From Saussurea involucrata (Eukaryota > Streptophyta > Magnoliopsida > Asterales > Asteraceae), in NCBI GenBank assembly GCA_033807775.1, contig CM066314.1:153315429-153379428 (forward strand): DNA of 64,000 bases. Direction: 5' to 3'. The notes under the pieces are model-generated. The model did no database searches. It saw only the letters and a list, made by a program, of their open reading frames with translations, and was not told the DNA's origin. Shown here piece after piece: positions 12,149 to 24,163 of this stretch (the first letter of the stretch is position 1; each line of letters begins with the position of its first letter). A program made the position numbers and the translations under genes.

Positions 12149-13559
12149 ATGTTTAAGCTGGGATATTGTTTAAAATCACTGTGGAGAGTTTTAGTTCACG
12201 AATGGGATTGTAATCTAATGAAATCAATGGACTAGAAATTTATGTTGTTTAAGGAGTTGTAATAGAACAAATTGGGTAAGAATGCTGTGTTAAATTCTCA
12301 ATTTACTGGACTCCGTAGGAAGAAATCGAGTAATGAAGCGTATAAGGTTCGTCCCTATTCGCTAGACCGAAGTACCGGGATTTCGGGGTACCGGGAGTCG
12401 GGGTACCGGGATTTCGGGGTACCAGGACTTCGGGGTACCGGGAGTCGGGGTACCGGGAGTCGGGGTACCGGGACTTCGGGGTACCGGGAGTCGGGATACC
12501 AGGAGTTCGGGTACCGGGAGTCGAAACATGTCGGGATCGTCGGTTTGGGCTTCGTCTGTCAGGCCCGTAGTGTCTAGCTATTGGGCCGATGTGTTTAGAG
12601 TTTAGCTTAAGTCTCGTGGGCTTAGTAAAGGATAAAAGAAATCCAATATGTAATAGATGGACCTAAATGAGTTATTTGAGACCGAATTAAGAAGAGGACT
12701 TAGGATCAGAATTGGAGACGTGCCTAATTGATCTATAATTATGCATTAGGTGAACGGACGAAACGAGACACAAGATTAGAAAGGAAATTGCTATCAGGTG
12801 AGTTCCCTAACCCTCTTTCACGACGTAAATGTTAAATGATTCTTTTACTGAATATGGTTTTATCAAGCATGAAATATTTATGATCTGATATGCATGGAAA
12901 GAAAGGAATGTTTGACATGTTGAAATGATGCGCATGATTTATGAAGAGTTAAATGTTTTTATAAAACGTATGTGCATGTTATGTGATGTCGGTCTGTACT
13001 GTGGGATCAATGAGCCTCGGGATCTGATGATCCCTTGGTTATGTATGACGAGACGGTAGGTTAGAATTCGTTTCCTCCTAGGCAGGTATCGGGGAGTCTG
13101 CTTGGGCCCCGATACGAGAGGACGAAAGGGGAGTCTGCTTGGGCCCCGATCGCGAATGGTTAAGTGATCCATTACACAGTGCAGTACCATATGTGATGAT
13201 TTAAGATTTATGATGCCTTTTAATAAAATGATATCGTATTGTTTTTACCTGTTGTTTTCGGAGGGAATTCACTAGACCTTTTGGTCTAACCCTCGCTTGC
13301 AAAACTAAACCATTTTCAGGTAAGCGTACATCAAGTTCTTCTAATAAGAACTAGGGAAGGAGGCAAAGAGAACTTGGAGCTTAGAGATCTCCAGATTCTG
13401 TTATGAGATAATGATTAGTTAGCACTCGGCTGTGAGTTTAGAGACTTCCGCTGTAATGTTTGGTTTAGTACGTTTAATGATGATGTAAAGACAAGCTTAC
13501 TTAAGTAATTTGAATGCTTATGTTATGTTATAAAATGTTTCGAAGAGTGGGATGTTACA
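12149..13559 (+). repeat. 5' LTR of the LARD-like element, second part
   Basis: It continues the LTR interrupted at 5793. It matches 18,287-19,697 with only scattered differences, for example near 12,282 and around 12,525-12,545, and ends GGGATGTTACA before the primer-binding site. Confidence 0.95.
12370..12530 (+). repeat. GTACCGGGA(G/TT)TCGGG minisatellite in LTR
   Basis: Roughly ten copies of a 15-16 bp unit with alternating GAGTCGGG, ATTTCGGG and ACTTCGGG endings. The same array is at about 18,508-18,662 in the 3' LTR. It produces a spurious 101-residue frame of Arg-Gly-Thr-Gly-Ser type repeats, not treated as a gene. Confidence 0.9.
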
Positions 13560-13561
13560 AA

Positions 13562-13574
13562 TGGTATCAGAGCC
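13562..13574 (+). other. Primer-binding site of the LARD-like element
   Basis: TGGTATCAGAGCC starts two bases after the 5' LTR end. This is the classic complement to the 3' end of plant initiator-methionine tRNA. Confidence 0.93.
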
Positions 13575-16500
13575 TTAGTTTAAGGGATTTAGGTGACCAT
13601 TCGGGCCTAAACTTAAACTGTAAGATGAGGAACACAGCCGAGACATAGGATTGCCTCTAGGAACAATCACTATAAATGCGCTTAGGAATAAGGTGCCAAG
13701 GACAAACGTGTAAGGTAAGTTTGAGATTACACCTGGCCAGTGTAATTACGAACTTACAGGTACATGTGCGTGCTTACAATATCTTACGTATAGCAAATTT
13801 GTTGTGTCACGTCTAGTCAGGATTAACTATCGGTTTCTTTCAGTTTAGCGCTATGGCTGGGAGAACGCTGAGGAATAGGTCAGCAAGATCCCTGAGGGAT
13901 AGACCGAGCTCCATTGCTTGGGGAAGTGTCGAGTAAGAGTCATTATGATGTGATGTATGTATACATCGTAGAGAAGAAACGTTGTAAAGAATGTTATGAG
14001 TCGTCTAGAGGTAGCTCTTCGTGGATTCGGAGAGGATGAATGTTTAAGTTTGAGTAAGACTCCAGTTTCGGGAGAGTCCTAGTATAGAATCATGGGATAA
14101 ATCAGTTGGGATGGTAAGATAGAACAGTGTCAAAACCTTGAAAGTATCAATGGAGCCCTGACTTTTAGTCGAGCTTTTCATTGGCAGGACAATGGAATAA
14201 GATACTTATAGTGAATTGAAAGCATGTAGAAGTAGAAAGTGAGATAGTCGATCAAAGCGAAAATAGTGTGAAATGGTTGAGTAAGTGAGATGTGGAACGC
14301 ATGTACATCAAGTTAGTGCTTGATCGAGGGGGCGACCCTTGGTCGTAAGTGGAGTATCAAGGATAAGCTGCGTGAGTAAGCGGTTGACCTTATTGAGTGA
14401 GTAGCCTTCTATTGCAAATAGAGTCTCATGCATAGCGTTCTTTTATGTAACATGAAATTTTCACGATTCAAAAATAAAAACATAACTGTCAACTTTGAAC
14501 AAAATGAGTCAGCTTGTACGAGTACACGTTTAAAGAAAAAGCGATTTCAGTTACGTCGCACATTGAAATTTTAGGCTTAACGATTTGCAAAGTATTCCAC
14601 ACTTTTAATGATAAGTTAAATTGTTACAAAAATGGTCAAGAAAATGGTTACCTGCAATTCACTTATACCAAAATGCTTATTGACCTTTTGATATCATACA
14701 ATTGAGTGTGAGAACCGATTGGTTTACCTTGTGTCGGTAATTCTTTCAGAATGGTCTCATACGAAAAGATTTTCATGCAATATATTACTATCGTAATAAC
14801 ATTGTTCGGATTGAGCAAGATTGAGGTTCACGAGAGGATGCATGCCAACGATTCTCGAATCGTTGTGCAGGGTTTTGAAGTTATAAGAGTGATGGGGTCA
14901 CGGGTACCCGAGTGTTTCTAAATGTTGTTTATTTGAAATGATAAAATGTGTAAAAGGATTTATTTACTGTATTGTCATGCATGAAGGCTATGAACCCACT
15001 AGGTCGTAGAGTATTACGTATTAAGCTAAGGAAGAACTCCGAGAGCGGAGAGGCGTTGGTCAAGTCAGGGGAGAACGTATGTAGTTTTGGTATATGTGTT
15101 CAAGAGGAGAGTTGGACCTTAGCAGAGCCGGGAATGGATTTTAGTGTTAGGTGTACGAGGGTCTGTACCTTTGCTCGACGACTGAGAACACAGTTGCCGA
15201 GGGGCGATGGTGCCCGGAGGAAGGACTAGGAGTCATCAAGGTGTTGGTTTTAGCAACTCTTTATGAGTAGGGCTGTGAGGCAAGAATGAAAGGTCCACGA
15301 TGTGGGTCATGAGATTCGAAGGGAGCTTGTAATATTGATGTTACATGAGTAAGTTTCGAAATGGGGGGCGACAGATTATAAAGTTAACTATGATGTGTAG
15401 GGAGGAATAGGTCTCGTAAGGAACTCATGTTAAAGGATAGGTTAAGGAAGTAGTTAAGAGTTGTCTTTTGTTGTTGAAGTCGGCAACGGTGTATGTTGGC
15501 CGAGGCCGAAGACTCAAACCAGATGAGTGTAAGTTGATAGAATATCTTGAAGAGGTGTTAAATTAGTAAGAGACTGTTGTTGTTGAATAGGCGTTCTGTT
15601 TACGAGGCAAGGAGGGTCCGTAGAAGGACAAGGTGTGTAACACAAGCGGAGTGAGTGTAGACTATACCAGTCTGTAAGAAAATGTGCTGTGTCTAAGAAA
15701 GGACTCGGGTCATAAAAGAGCTAGTTAGGATGTTCGTGTTTGAGCTAAGTGTGAACTCGTGAGTCATAGTTCAACAAGTTGGGAGAGAACTAAGTAGCGA
15801 GGCAGACTCGATTGTAGTATACAGGAGAATATGAAGGAAAGTGTGAATTGTGTACGAATGACCATGAGAGACTTGGTCGGTAGTGTGATAATAGGAGTGG
15901 TGAATGTACGAATGAATAGTAGCGTCAATTGCCCAGATATCTGTGTCAGCCGGTGATGTAGTAAGGCGATGTTAGAAAGATGAAGGATTAGAAGGAAGTC
16001 CTTTTGGGATTTCGGATAGAGTGTACGTTTTGCAATCCCAATTGTTGAAGTACGTGGGTTGTAAGTAGGTGTGTATTTTGACTGTTATCGGGATGGAATG
16101 TCGGGGCAGAATTGGGTGATTGCCCATCTGTGAGACCAAGCTTTGTGGTTACGTATGCTGTTAAGTATATTCTTGAAGGCAGAGTAAGTTTAAAGAAGAT
16201 GATGAATAGATTAGTCAAGCTGTAGTGTAGTAGAGGAGACATCGTTAAAGAACGAAAATTGTTCCTTATGCGTGAGGGAATGATCCTAGAAGAAAATAGT
16301 TGGAAATTTTGGTTATGTTTAAGGAATGACGTGATGATGATTATGGGTCGGAATAGTAGTATGACCGTTGGTTGATTTGAAATGTCATGATAGAGATATA
16401 AGCCTTTGGTTGGTTGATTTAAATTTTGTAGATTTGTTAAGTAATGACGTCCATTTGTTATTACAGGATGTGTTACAATTTTTGGGGAAGTGTTATTGAG

Positions 16501-17988
16501 ACTAACACACTGATTGTTAAAGAATTATTTAAGGTAAATCTAAGTAAGAAAGCCGGGATGACGGTATATATATATATATATCTGTCTGATTTTTATGATC
16601 ATAGTGGTTAGTCGAAAGAATTGTGGAACCCGAGTTTCGGGGTGTTCTCGAATTAATAGATCCGTTTGTAATAGGGAATCCAAGGGGGTGGATTATTAGA
16701 GTTAATAGGGGACGTTACTAAGGAACACGTTGGGGTCATTGGAAGTTTAAAGAGGATGAGGGTTGTGTTAGTCAGAATGTGGTGGGATTGATGTGAAATC
16801 CTTAAAGAATGTGAATTGTTGCTTATTTGTGAGAGAAATGTCTGAGAAGGTAAAAGTTGGAGATTAAAAGAATGTGTAGTGACGTCGAACACTGGTCTTG
16901 TTTCAAGACAGCTTGGTTGAATGCCTTAAGATAAGATCTTGGTGCAACTGTTTGGTTATGTAAGTAATGAGAAAGCGATAGCAACATGTGGAAAGGTCGG
17001 GAGAGAGGGGCAAGTAATGTGTGGTGAGCAGTGCTCCACGCTATCGTGGGGAAGGTGTAGATAGTATGTCGGAACAAGTGAGTAAATTGGAAGTAGTAAA
17101 CTTGACAGTATAGGGTAGATTGTCTTTGATTAGTGTGCGAACCGTTGGAAAGAATATTGAGGAAGGAAATTGTGTAAGTTTTTGTGCAGGGAAGAAGTGG
17201 ATGAGACAACTGAATGAGTTAAGTTAGTGACTCGATGAGAAATGTTTAAACGAATAGTCGCGCAGTGATAAAGCCAGAGAGAATAGTATGGTGTGACCAT
17301 GGTTACTCCTCCCAGTTGTGAGAGGGTAACCGGAGTTATGTTTTATATGACTGAACGAACGTGGCACTCAGCGAAGAATGGTCGTGTTTCAGGATAAGTT
17401 AATTCAAGTAGGTGGACACTCCAACGATGGGTTTGGAGGTTCCTACCCTTAGTTACGTATAAGTATGGAGCGATGAAGTGGTGAGGATGTAAGAGACGGT
17501 TGACGAGTTGTGGTCGGGGTGGTCCGAGAAAGGGGAATGTTTCAAGTATAGGCGATTGTTGGATTGGGAGAAGTAATCTAGGATTGCTTGTATTACGACG
17601 AAGGAACTCCAAGTTGTGAGTTGTCGGGACGTACAGGGTTGGCCTTGTGCCAAGCTGTGTAGTGTGTGTTTGTCTCTTGGCAAATGAATTTCGTGTTGGG
17701 GCAGAGGATTTAGCCAAGTCCCTCCTTTAAGGAAGTGTAGAGGCATGAGAAGTTTTAGTAAATTTTCTGTTGTCAGAACTGATCGAGTAGACACAGTAGC
17801 CTATGAGTTAGAGTATCGTAAGGACTGAAGGGAATGTAACCACTGGTCCATGTTTCGAATGTACTAAGGTGGTGGACTGAGTTAGAAATGGCTTCTCTGT
17901 GGGGGAGTGTCAGTTTAGAGTGGGCAAGTTACCCGCATCTTCTCCAATAAGGAATTCCGGGGACGGAATTCTTTTAAGGGGGGAGTGT
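13575..17988 (+). mobile_element. Internal region of the LARD-like element, no intact coding
   Basis: There is no zinc knuckle, protease, RT or integrase motif that I can recognise on either strand. A possible gag-like start (MAGRTLRNRSARSLRD near 13,853) meets a stop after about 27 codons. The moderate minus-strand frames (for example 17,343-17,794) have no family features. Either the coding region decayed in a master copy or the family is non-coding. The purine tract AAGGGGGGAGTGT (about 17,976-17,988) abuts the 3' LTR and serves as the polypurine tract. Confidence 0.75.
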
Positions 17989-19697
17989 TGTAACAACCCA
18001 AATTTAGTAGGCTGGAAAGTTAGTGTCCAGAACTAAAAGAATGAAAGTTTGGGCTTAGAGACTATAGTGTAAATTGTGAAACATATTTAAATGAGCCAAA
18101 TCCCTAGGTTTTCTTTTGTGATTCAGTATTATTGTGTTGTGGCGGCTGAGAAGAAGAGCAGAAAGAGGGAGAAATAGGTTTGGCATCAGGATCGGGAGAA
18201 GACTCTTTTGGTAAGTAAAATCTCAAATCAGCGTTATCTTCTGGTGCATTAATAGCTAGAAAAGTTAGTTTCCTGGATGGGTTTTCATGTTTAAGCTGGG
18301 ATATTGTTTAAAATCACTGTGGAGAGTTTTAGTTCACGAATGGGATTGTAATCTAATGAAATCAATGGACTAGAAATTTATGTTGTTTAAGGAGTTGTAA
18401 TAGAACAAATTGGGTAAGAATGTTGTGTTAAATTCTCAATTTACTGGACTCCGTAGGAAGAAATCGAGTAATGAAGCGTATAAGGTTCGTCCCTATTCGC
18501 TAGACCGAAGTACCGGGATTTCGGGGTACCGGGAGTCGGGGTACCGGGATTTCGGGGTACCAGGACTTCGGGGTACCGGGAGTCGGGGTACCGGGAGTCG
18601 GGGTACCGGGACTTCGGGGTACCGGGAGTCGGGATACCAGGAGTTCGGGTACCGGGAGTCGAAAAATGCCGGGATCGTCGGTTTAGGCTTCGTCTGTCAG
18701 GCCCGTAGTGTCTAGCTATTGGGCCGATGTGTTTAGAGTTTAGCTTAAGTCTCGTGGGCTTAGTAAAGGATAAAAGAAATCCAATATGTAATAGATGGAC
18801 CTAAATGAGTTATTTGAGACCGAATTAAGAGGAGGACTTAGGATCAGAATTGGAGACGTGCCTAATTGATCTATAATTATGCATTAGGTGAACGGACGAA
18901 ACGAGACACAAGATTAGAAAGGAAATTGCTATCAGGTGAGTTCCCTAACCCTCTTTCACGACGTAAATGTTAAATGATTCTTTTACTGAATATGGTTTTA
19001 TCAAGCATGAAATATTTATGATCTGATATGCATGGAAAGAAAGGAATGTTTGACATGTTGAAATGATGCGCATGATTTATGAAGAGTTAAATGTTTTTAT
19101 AAAACGTATGTGCATGTTATGTGATGTCGGTTTGTACTGTGGGATCAATGAGCCTCGGGATCTGATGATCCCTTGGTTATGTATGACGAGACGGTAGGTT
19201 GGAATTCGTTTCCTCCTAGGCGGGTATCGGGGAGTCTGCTTGGGCCCCGATACGAGAGGGCGAAAGGGGAGTCTGCTTGGGCCCCGATCGCGAATGGTTA
19301 AGTGATCCATTACACAGTGCAGTACCATATGTGATGATTTAAGATTTATGATGCCTTTTAATAAAATGATATCGTATTGTTTTTACCTGTTGTTTTCGGA
19401 GGGAATTCACTAGACCTTTTGGTCTAACCCTCGCTTGCAAAACTAAACCATTTTCAGGTAAGCGTACATCAAGTTCTTCTAATAAGAACTAGGGAAGGAG
19501 GCAAAGAGAACTTGGAGCTTAGAGATCTCCAGATTCTGTTATGAGATAATGATTAGTTAGCACTCGGCTGTGAGTTTAGAGACTTCCGCTGTAATGTTTG
19601 GTTTAGTACGTTTAATGATGATGTAAAGACAAGCTTACTTAAGTAATTTGAATGCTTATGTTATGTTATAAAATGTTTCGAAGAGTGGGATGTTACA
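17989..19697 (+). repeat. 3' LTR of the LARD-like element (1709 bp)
   Basis: It starts TGTAACAACCC directly after the polypurine tract, ends GGGATGTTACA, and is followed by the target duplication attaa. It is uninterrupted, so it gives the empty-site sequence for the copia insertion in the 5' copy. Confidence 0.96.
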
Positions 19698-20154
19698 ATT
19701 AATTAATTGGCTCGCAACCAATTAATATGGCCAAGAGAATGAGATGGAAAGATATATGATGCATGAGTTTTAATTAGTATTCCTATGTGAATTATGTGTA
19801 TGATGTTGTGCAAATGGTTTTTAACTAACGGGGATTTTCTCACTAGACCTCAAGGTCTAACCCTCATTTTGTTTTAAAAATATGTATTCCAGGTCGTGGA
19901 TCGAGTAAGAGCAAATAAGAAGGTTAAACTGCGAATAGCTTTTGGAGGACTATGTAGTTGAAGACTATGATGTGTTTAGTAGATATAGCATGTTATTAGT
20001 AATGATGTAAATTTATTAAGTAAACGTTTGTAATGATGTATTGAATGTTTGTAAAGACTAGGGGACCGTATTTGTTATCTAATGTATCTTGGTTATGTAA
20101 CGACATTATGAAATATATGTTACTTGTTGTATGTTTGGGAATCGGGTTGTTACA

Positions 20155-20450
20155 GAACTTCTTTACTACCCCCAACGGTCATCACGCTAGAGTCGTCCAA
20201 GTACTCTCATGTAACTGGTAGGTTCACCATAACACTGGTCAGGTGCAATTATGAACGTACCGTACATGGTCATCTTTGCTACTCTTGACGTGACTCCTCG
20301 TTTCTAGTGACTCCAACAACCTCCAAATAACCTATCTTAGAGTGCCTAATGGTGCAATTTTGCTCTCATTTACTTAAAGAACGCTAGTTTGAGTCTAGGT
20401 ATCCAAAAATCAACACCTAATTCTCTCAAACTTATGCTCTGATACCAACT
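20155..20450 (-). mobile_element. Internal sequence next to the 5' LTR of an old minus-strand gypsy-type element
   Basis: It lies between the solo LTR and the minus-strand LTR beginning at 20,451. Reading on the minus strand, LTR end, spacer and primer site come first and then this segment. It has no open frame. It continues at 4528 once the nested insertion is removed. Confidence 0.65.
20436..20447 (-). other. Primer-binding site of the minus-strand element
   Basis: GCTCTGATACCA is the reverse complement of TGGTATCAGAGC. It sits three bases from the LTR end at 20,451, which fixes the element's orientation. Confidence 0.9.
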
Positions 20451-21275
20451 TGTAACACCCTCAAATTTGGAAAGAGCAACTAACTTTAATTTCAATAAAA
20501 TAACCCAAAGAGGATAAAATTCTTTCTACAAACCATTCTTGAAAATACCTCAATGCTAAACATCACAACTTCTACAAAAGATAACTCAAGACGGGTGTTA
20601 CTTAACCCAAATACAAGTTGCTAATCCCAAACAAGTGCGGAAGACTTCACTAAGCAAAACACTTCACGTGCACTCTACTAGCACTCCTCACTCCACAGTG
20701 TGGCTAAAGCTAATCCCAACTTGAACCTGTCGCACATGCCGACAAATAAAAAGGTTAGGCTAACGCCTGGTGAGTTCAAGAGTTTACATCATGATCAAAT
20801 AATTTGTTAGACAACACGTTTCAACGTAAATCATGATTTTCCGAAAAAAGATTTGAGTAAAGTACACCAACACCCATTTTCCAAACGCATGCAACTCCCG
20901 TGACGAAAGCTTCCAACGAAAATCATTTCCCAGCAATGGACTCAAATCCAAGACTCACTCAAGATGTAAATAATTATTAAAACCTCAATATAACATTAAT
21001 GCGAATAAAACTCCAATGTTCAAAAACATCCAACCAAGGATAAGGCATAAAACGCCTCTCATAATTCATGGGAAGAACCATCCCTACGCGTATGAAACGA
21101 TGCCGACACATGGATAAACAAAACACCCAACCAACACCCTTCGGTGACGGGGGAGACTCGATTCCATCGAATGTGGCGTAAACACAAGTTAAACCACAAT
21201 TAATAAATACAAGTAAGCTTCTTGGATGGGGAAAACATATGACATCAACCATAACTCGGTCTTTAGTCAATCTTA

Positions 21276-21412
21276 GACATCAACCCAAACTAGGTCTTTA
21301 GTCCATCTTAGACATCAACCAAACTAGGTCTTTAGTCCATTGAGACATCAACCAAACTAGGTCTTTAGTCCATTGAGACATCAACCAAACTAGGTCTTTA
21401 GTCCATTTAAAA
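21276..21412 (-). repeat. About 33-35 bp tandem repeat in minus-strand LTR
   Basis: Four near-identical units contain GACATCAACC(C)AAACTAGGTCTTTAGTCCAT. A fifth diverged unit lies upstream at about 21,241. Confidence 0.88.
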
Positions 21413-22919
21413 CCACCAAGTTCAACCTGATCGGATCTTTACCTTGGAATCCAACCATCCAAAACAAGCTTACTTAAATTAGAACTTATACATGACCTCC
21501 AAAAGAATAACCAATGCATTCAAATCATGTAATTATCAAATACAATGCAATTCATGCAAAACATAACCCAAGCCCACGTCGAGCTTATCAAAACCGGGCA
21601 ACGCTCTCAAGACCCAACAGAGTCCAAAATCCGAGCCATCAGCTCAAAAGATCTAATGGTCGTTTATCAAAATCAACTCATGCAAATGAAGTGCATCTAA
21701 CCCGTATCATGTAAACACACGCTCCGAGGCATGATTATCTCACAACCCCTTCATCGCCACTTTCTGAATTAAATCAAATCATATATGCATATGTATATGT
21801 GTGTGTACGTATACGCCAATCTTTTATAATTCAACAATGCATATAACCCACCATAGTTCGTTAGACCCAAAGGTACTAAGAATACAAAATCATCAAACGA
21901 TCTTCACATATGAGGTCAAACACTCAAAGAGGCACATATTCACATAAAACACAATTAAGCACATTACACATCTAAATCCCCACCTCAAACTACTAAAACC
22001 GGCAAACGCTCAAAAGGGCCCATTTGAGTAGAAATCAAGCCCTTGAAGGCAAAATAAACGTTTGGCTAAGAACGCTTTGCCCACACGGTCACGTAAACCA
22101 AATACATCGTTACCCAAAATCTTTGTCTTTTAAATTCTCAATTGGCCTTCGGCCCAAACAAAAGGTTTACCCCTCTCAAAAACATTCATAAGGTCGAGAT
22201 CGACCAAAATCCCCAAATGTGGGTGTTTTACAAGATTTGTAAAGTTCAACACTTTGATTAACCAAAACCCACCAATTTACTCAATAATATATAATTTTGT
22301 ATAAAGCACATAAATACTTTAAAATAAACATTTTGGCATTACAACGTTTTCACAAATCAACTTGAACTCATCTTGCTAGATTTAGGCTAAATCTAGATTT
22401 TCCCCAAACTGAGCTCCCTTGAAGAAACTTGAATCTTTAAGCCAAAGCTTCCAAAAACCTAGATCCACAAGTTTCCAACCATAAATATCCATCCCCAAGT
22501 ACTTAGAATCATTTCCCCCAACATAATACAACCAAAATCACCAATAGATCGAAACCCTAATTTCCAAAATGAAGAGAAGAGAAGATTACCTCAACCATCA
22601 CTTGCATTCACCATCAAAATACTTCTAGGCTTACCAAGAAGAGCTTCAAACTTCACTTCTCGAAGGAGACGAGAGAGGGTTGGAGAAACCCTAGAAAATG
22701 GGTGACTAACTCTTGATGCCTTAAATGAAGAAGGTAGTTCCCCAAGGTTATAACAAGAACCAAAATAGAAACCAACCACTTTAACCATGGAGTTCTAGCA
22801 TTAAATGTGGAGAGAAAGGGAGAAATGGAGGAGAAATCGTCCCAAGAGGTAGAGAGCATCGATCAGGAGAAAGGAGAAGAGAAGTGAGTGTGATTTCCCC
22901 AAAAACCGACCCAAATAGC

Positions 22920-23095
22920 TGCTGCCAACGCCCCGATCGCGACTATGCCCTCGCGACTATGCCCTTGGGCAATGTCGCGGGCATAGTCGCCCCTTACTAC
23001 CCACCATCTGTTTGATTTCGTCCAATAGCCCCTTCTGTGCGACAATTCCACTGCGACTATGACCACGGCATTGTCGTCGGTCATAGTCGCCGTAG
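22920..23095. repeat. GCGACTATG/CATAGTCGC inverted motifs in LTR
   Basis: GCGACTATGCCC and GGGCATAGTCGC occur in opposing orientation at about 22,930-22,990. GCGACTATGAC and GTCATAGTCGC do the same at about 23,053-23,092. A mutated version lies in the related LTR at about 61,425-61,545. Function unknown. Confidence 0.65.
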
Positions 23096-23150
23096 ACGGC
23101 CCACCTGCTGTTTTGGGCCATGTGTTCTTTTTAAGAATTTGAGGGTGAGC

Positions 23151-24163
23151 CCGACTTACCCTGATCTCTACGTGACCCTATACCTTTTTTTAGAAGAGCA
23201 ACACTTTTATTACCACCAAATTGACCAATACAAAACAGTTAGATATAAAACCAATAGGCCACAACAGAGCCACAAAAAACGGAAAATTCCAGTAGCATAG
23301 GCTTGCCTGAAGTAAACCTATACTACGATACTACGATTACGACCAGAAAATTACAACGTGACCCTACGTTGCTTGTGGGTTGGTTGGGTTGGAGAGTTAT
23401 ACTGTACATAACATTTATAGAAGAAAAAAATATTACTAAACAAATTACCCAATTAGAATATTACAAGCATCAAAATATATGTTTAACAATCAATACAATG
23501 TATAGTGAAAAACATATAAGCTATTGTGTGGAAGATGTCAAAGAATCAGTTCTTAAGCATATTCTTTGCCCGACCTTAATTAACTTTTTATTCAATTTAA
23601 TCATCTTATTCCAAAACAATGGACAAATATCTCTAGTAAGAATCATTTTACTATGGACAAAAAACTTAAAGTTACGACTCCTCAATAAATCCTCTAAGTT
23701 CACCTCTATGATATCAAATGCTTTCCTTGGCCATAAACATAACCATAACTTTCCTACATCTTTCCTTTTTTAATGCAACCACACCATTTTTTATAGTTAA
23801 TTTGAAAGCTAAACAAACTTTTATTTTTTATTGCACACCTTATTTGGATGTTTCTTACATTGCCTTTTTAGGTCATACTGTGCCGATTCTCTTACTATCA
23901 CGAGCATAGTCTTTTCCACAGTAATTTTAAACACATATATGGTTTTTTAAAGTGATCCCAAACATTAAGTTCTACCTCTCGTTTTCTTGATTGTGTTTGA
24001 TCCATCATTATCTTCACATTTGGGTGCTTTGTAGTTGCGCCAAATCCAAATTTCAACCCTATCCATTAACGGATTGGTGGGTTGGGTTTAATTGGGCTTT
24101 TTGTGGGTTGGGTTGGATGGTTTGAGGGTTTGGGGTGGCCATAGTTTGACCTTGGTTGAATTT
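23151..24163. other. Intergenic, no recognisable gene
   Basis: AT-rich sequence with frames up to 156 codons (23,303-23,773) but no motif I recognise, biased composition and no splice-supported continuation. It may include decayed LINE or other repeat sequence. Confidence 0.4.

Larger units (their letters stand above)
5496..19697 (+). mobile_element. LTR retrotransposon without intact coding capacity (LARD-like), containing a copia insertion
   Basis: Both LTRs start TGTAACAACCC and end GATGTTACA. The target duplication attaa is perfect (5491-5495 and 19,698-19,702). The 5' LTR is 5496-5793 plus 12,149-13,559 and the 3' LTR is 17,989-19,697, each 1709 bp. A primer-binding site TGGTATCAGAGCC follows the 5' LTR and a purine tract precedes the 3' LTR. 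The internal 4.4 kb has no long retrotransposon frame. By eye the LTRs differ by about a dozen substitutions and two single-base indels, so insertion was recent. It was presumably mobilised in trans by a related autonomous element (inference). Confidence 0.92.
4529..20154 (+). mobile_element. Solo LTR split by a nested LTR element
   Basis: The LTR starts TGTAATACCCCGGG at 4529 and ends GGGTTGTTACA at 20,154. It is flanked by a perfect 5-bp target duplication, gaact, at 4524-4528 and 20,155-20,159. Removing the insertion at 5496-19,697 plus one attaa copy leaves about 1.42 kb. No internal sequence of its own remains, so it is a solo LTR formed by LTR-LTR recombination. Its distal part (19,703-20,154) repeats the CTCACTAGACC and TATGTATTCCAG landmarks of the LTR at 1580-3171. 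Confidence 0.87.
20451..23150 (-). mobile_element. 5' LTR of old minus-strand gypsy-type element, distal end lost
   Basis: It starts TGTAACACCCTCAAATTTGG next to the primer-binding site. It shares a long colinear series of landmarks with the LTR at 59,437-61,706: the AAATAAAAAGGTTAGGCTAA region, GGAGACTCGATTCCAT, AATGTGGGTGTTTTACAAGATTT, TCATCTTGCTAGATTTAGGC and the GCGACTATG-rich segment. The expected ...TGTTACA-type terminus is not found. Similarity fades near 23,150, where unrelated AT-rich sequence begins. The length of about 2.7 kb is approximate. Confidence 0.8.

Noticed and set aside
12272..12577. 101-codon frame with RGTGSRGTGS-like repeats, repeated at 18,410-18,715
   Set aside because: It is the LTR minisatellite read in one frame. 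The two copies are simply the two LTRs, and there is no start context or conservation independent of the LTR.
17343..17794. Two overlapping minus-strand frames of 113 and 124 codons in the LARD interior
   Set aside because: No domain signature, heavy overlap in different frames, and located in the antisense of a non-coding element. Likely chance frames.
23303..23773. 156-codon plus-strand frame
   Set aside because: AT-driven composition, no family motif, competing minus-strand frame. I cannot support a gene here.
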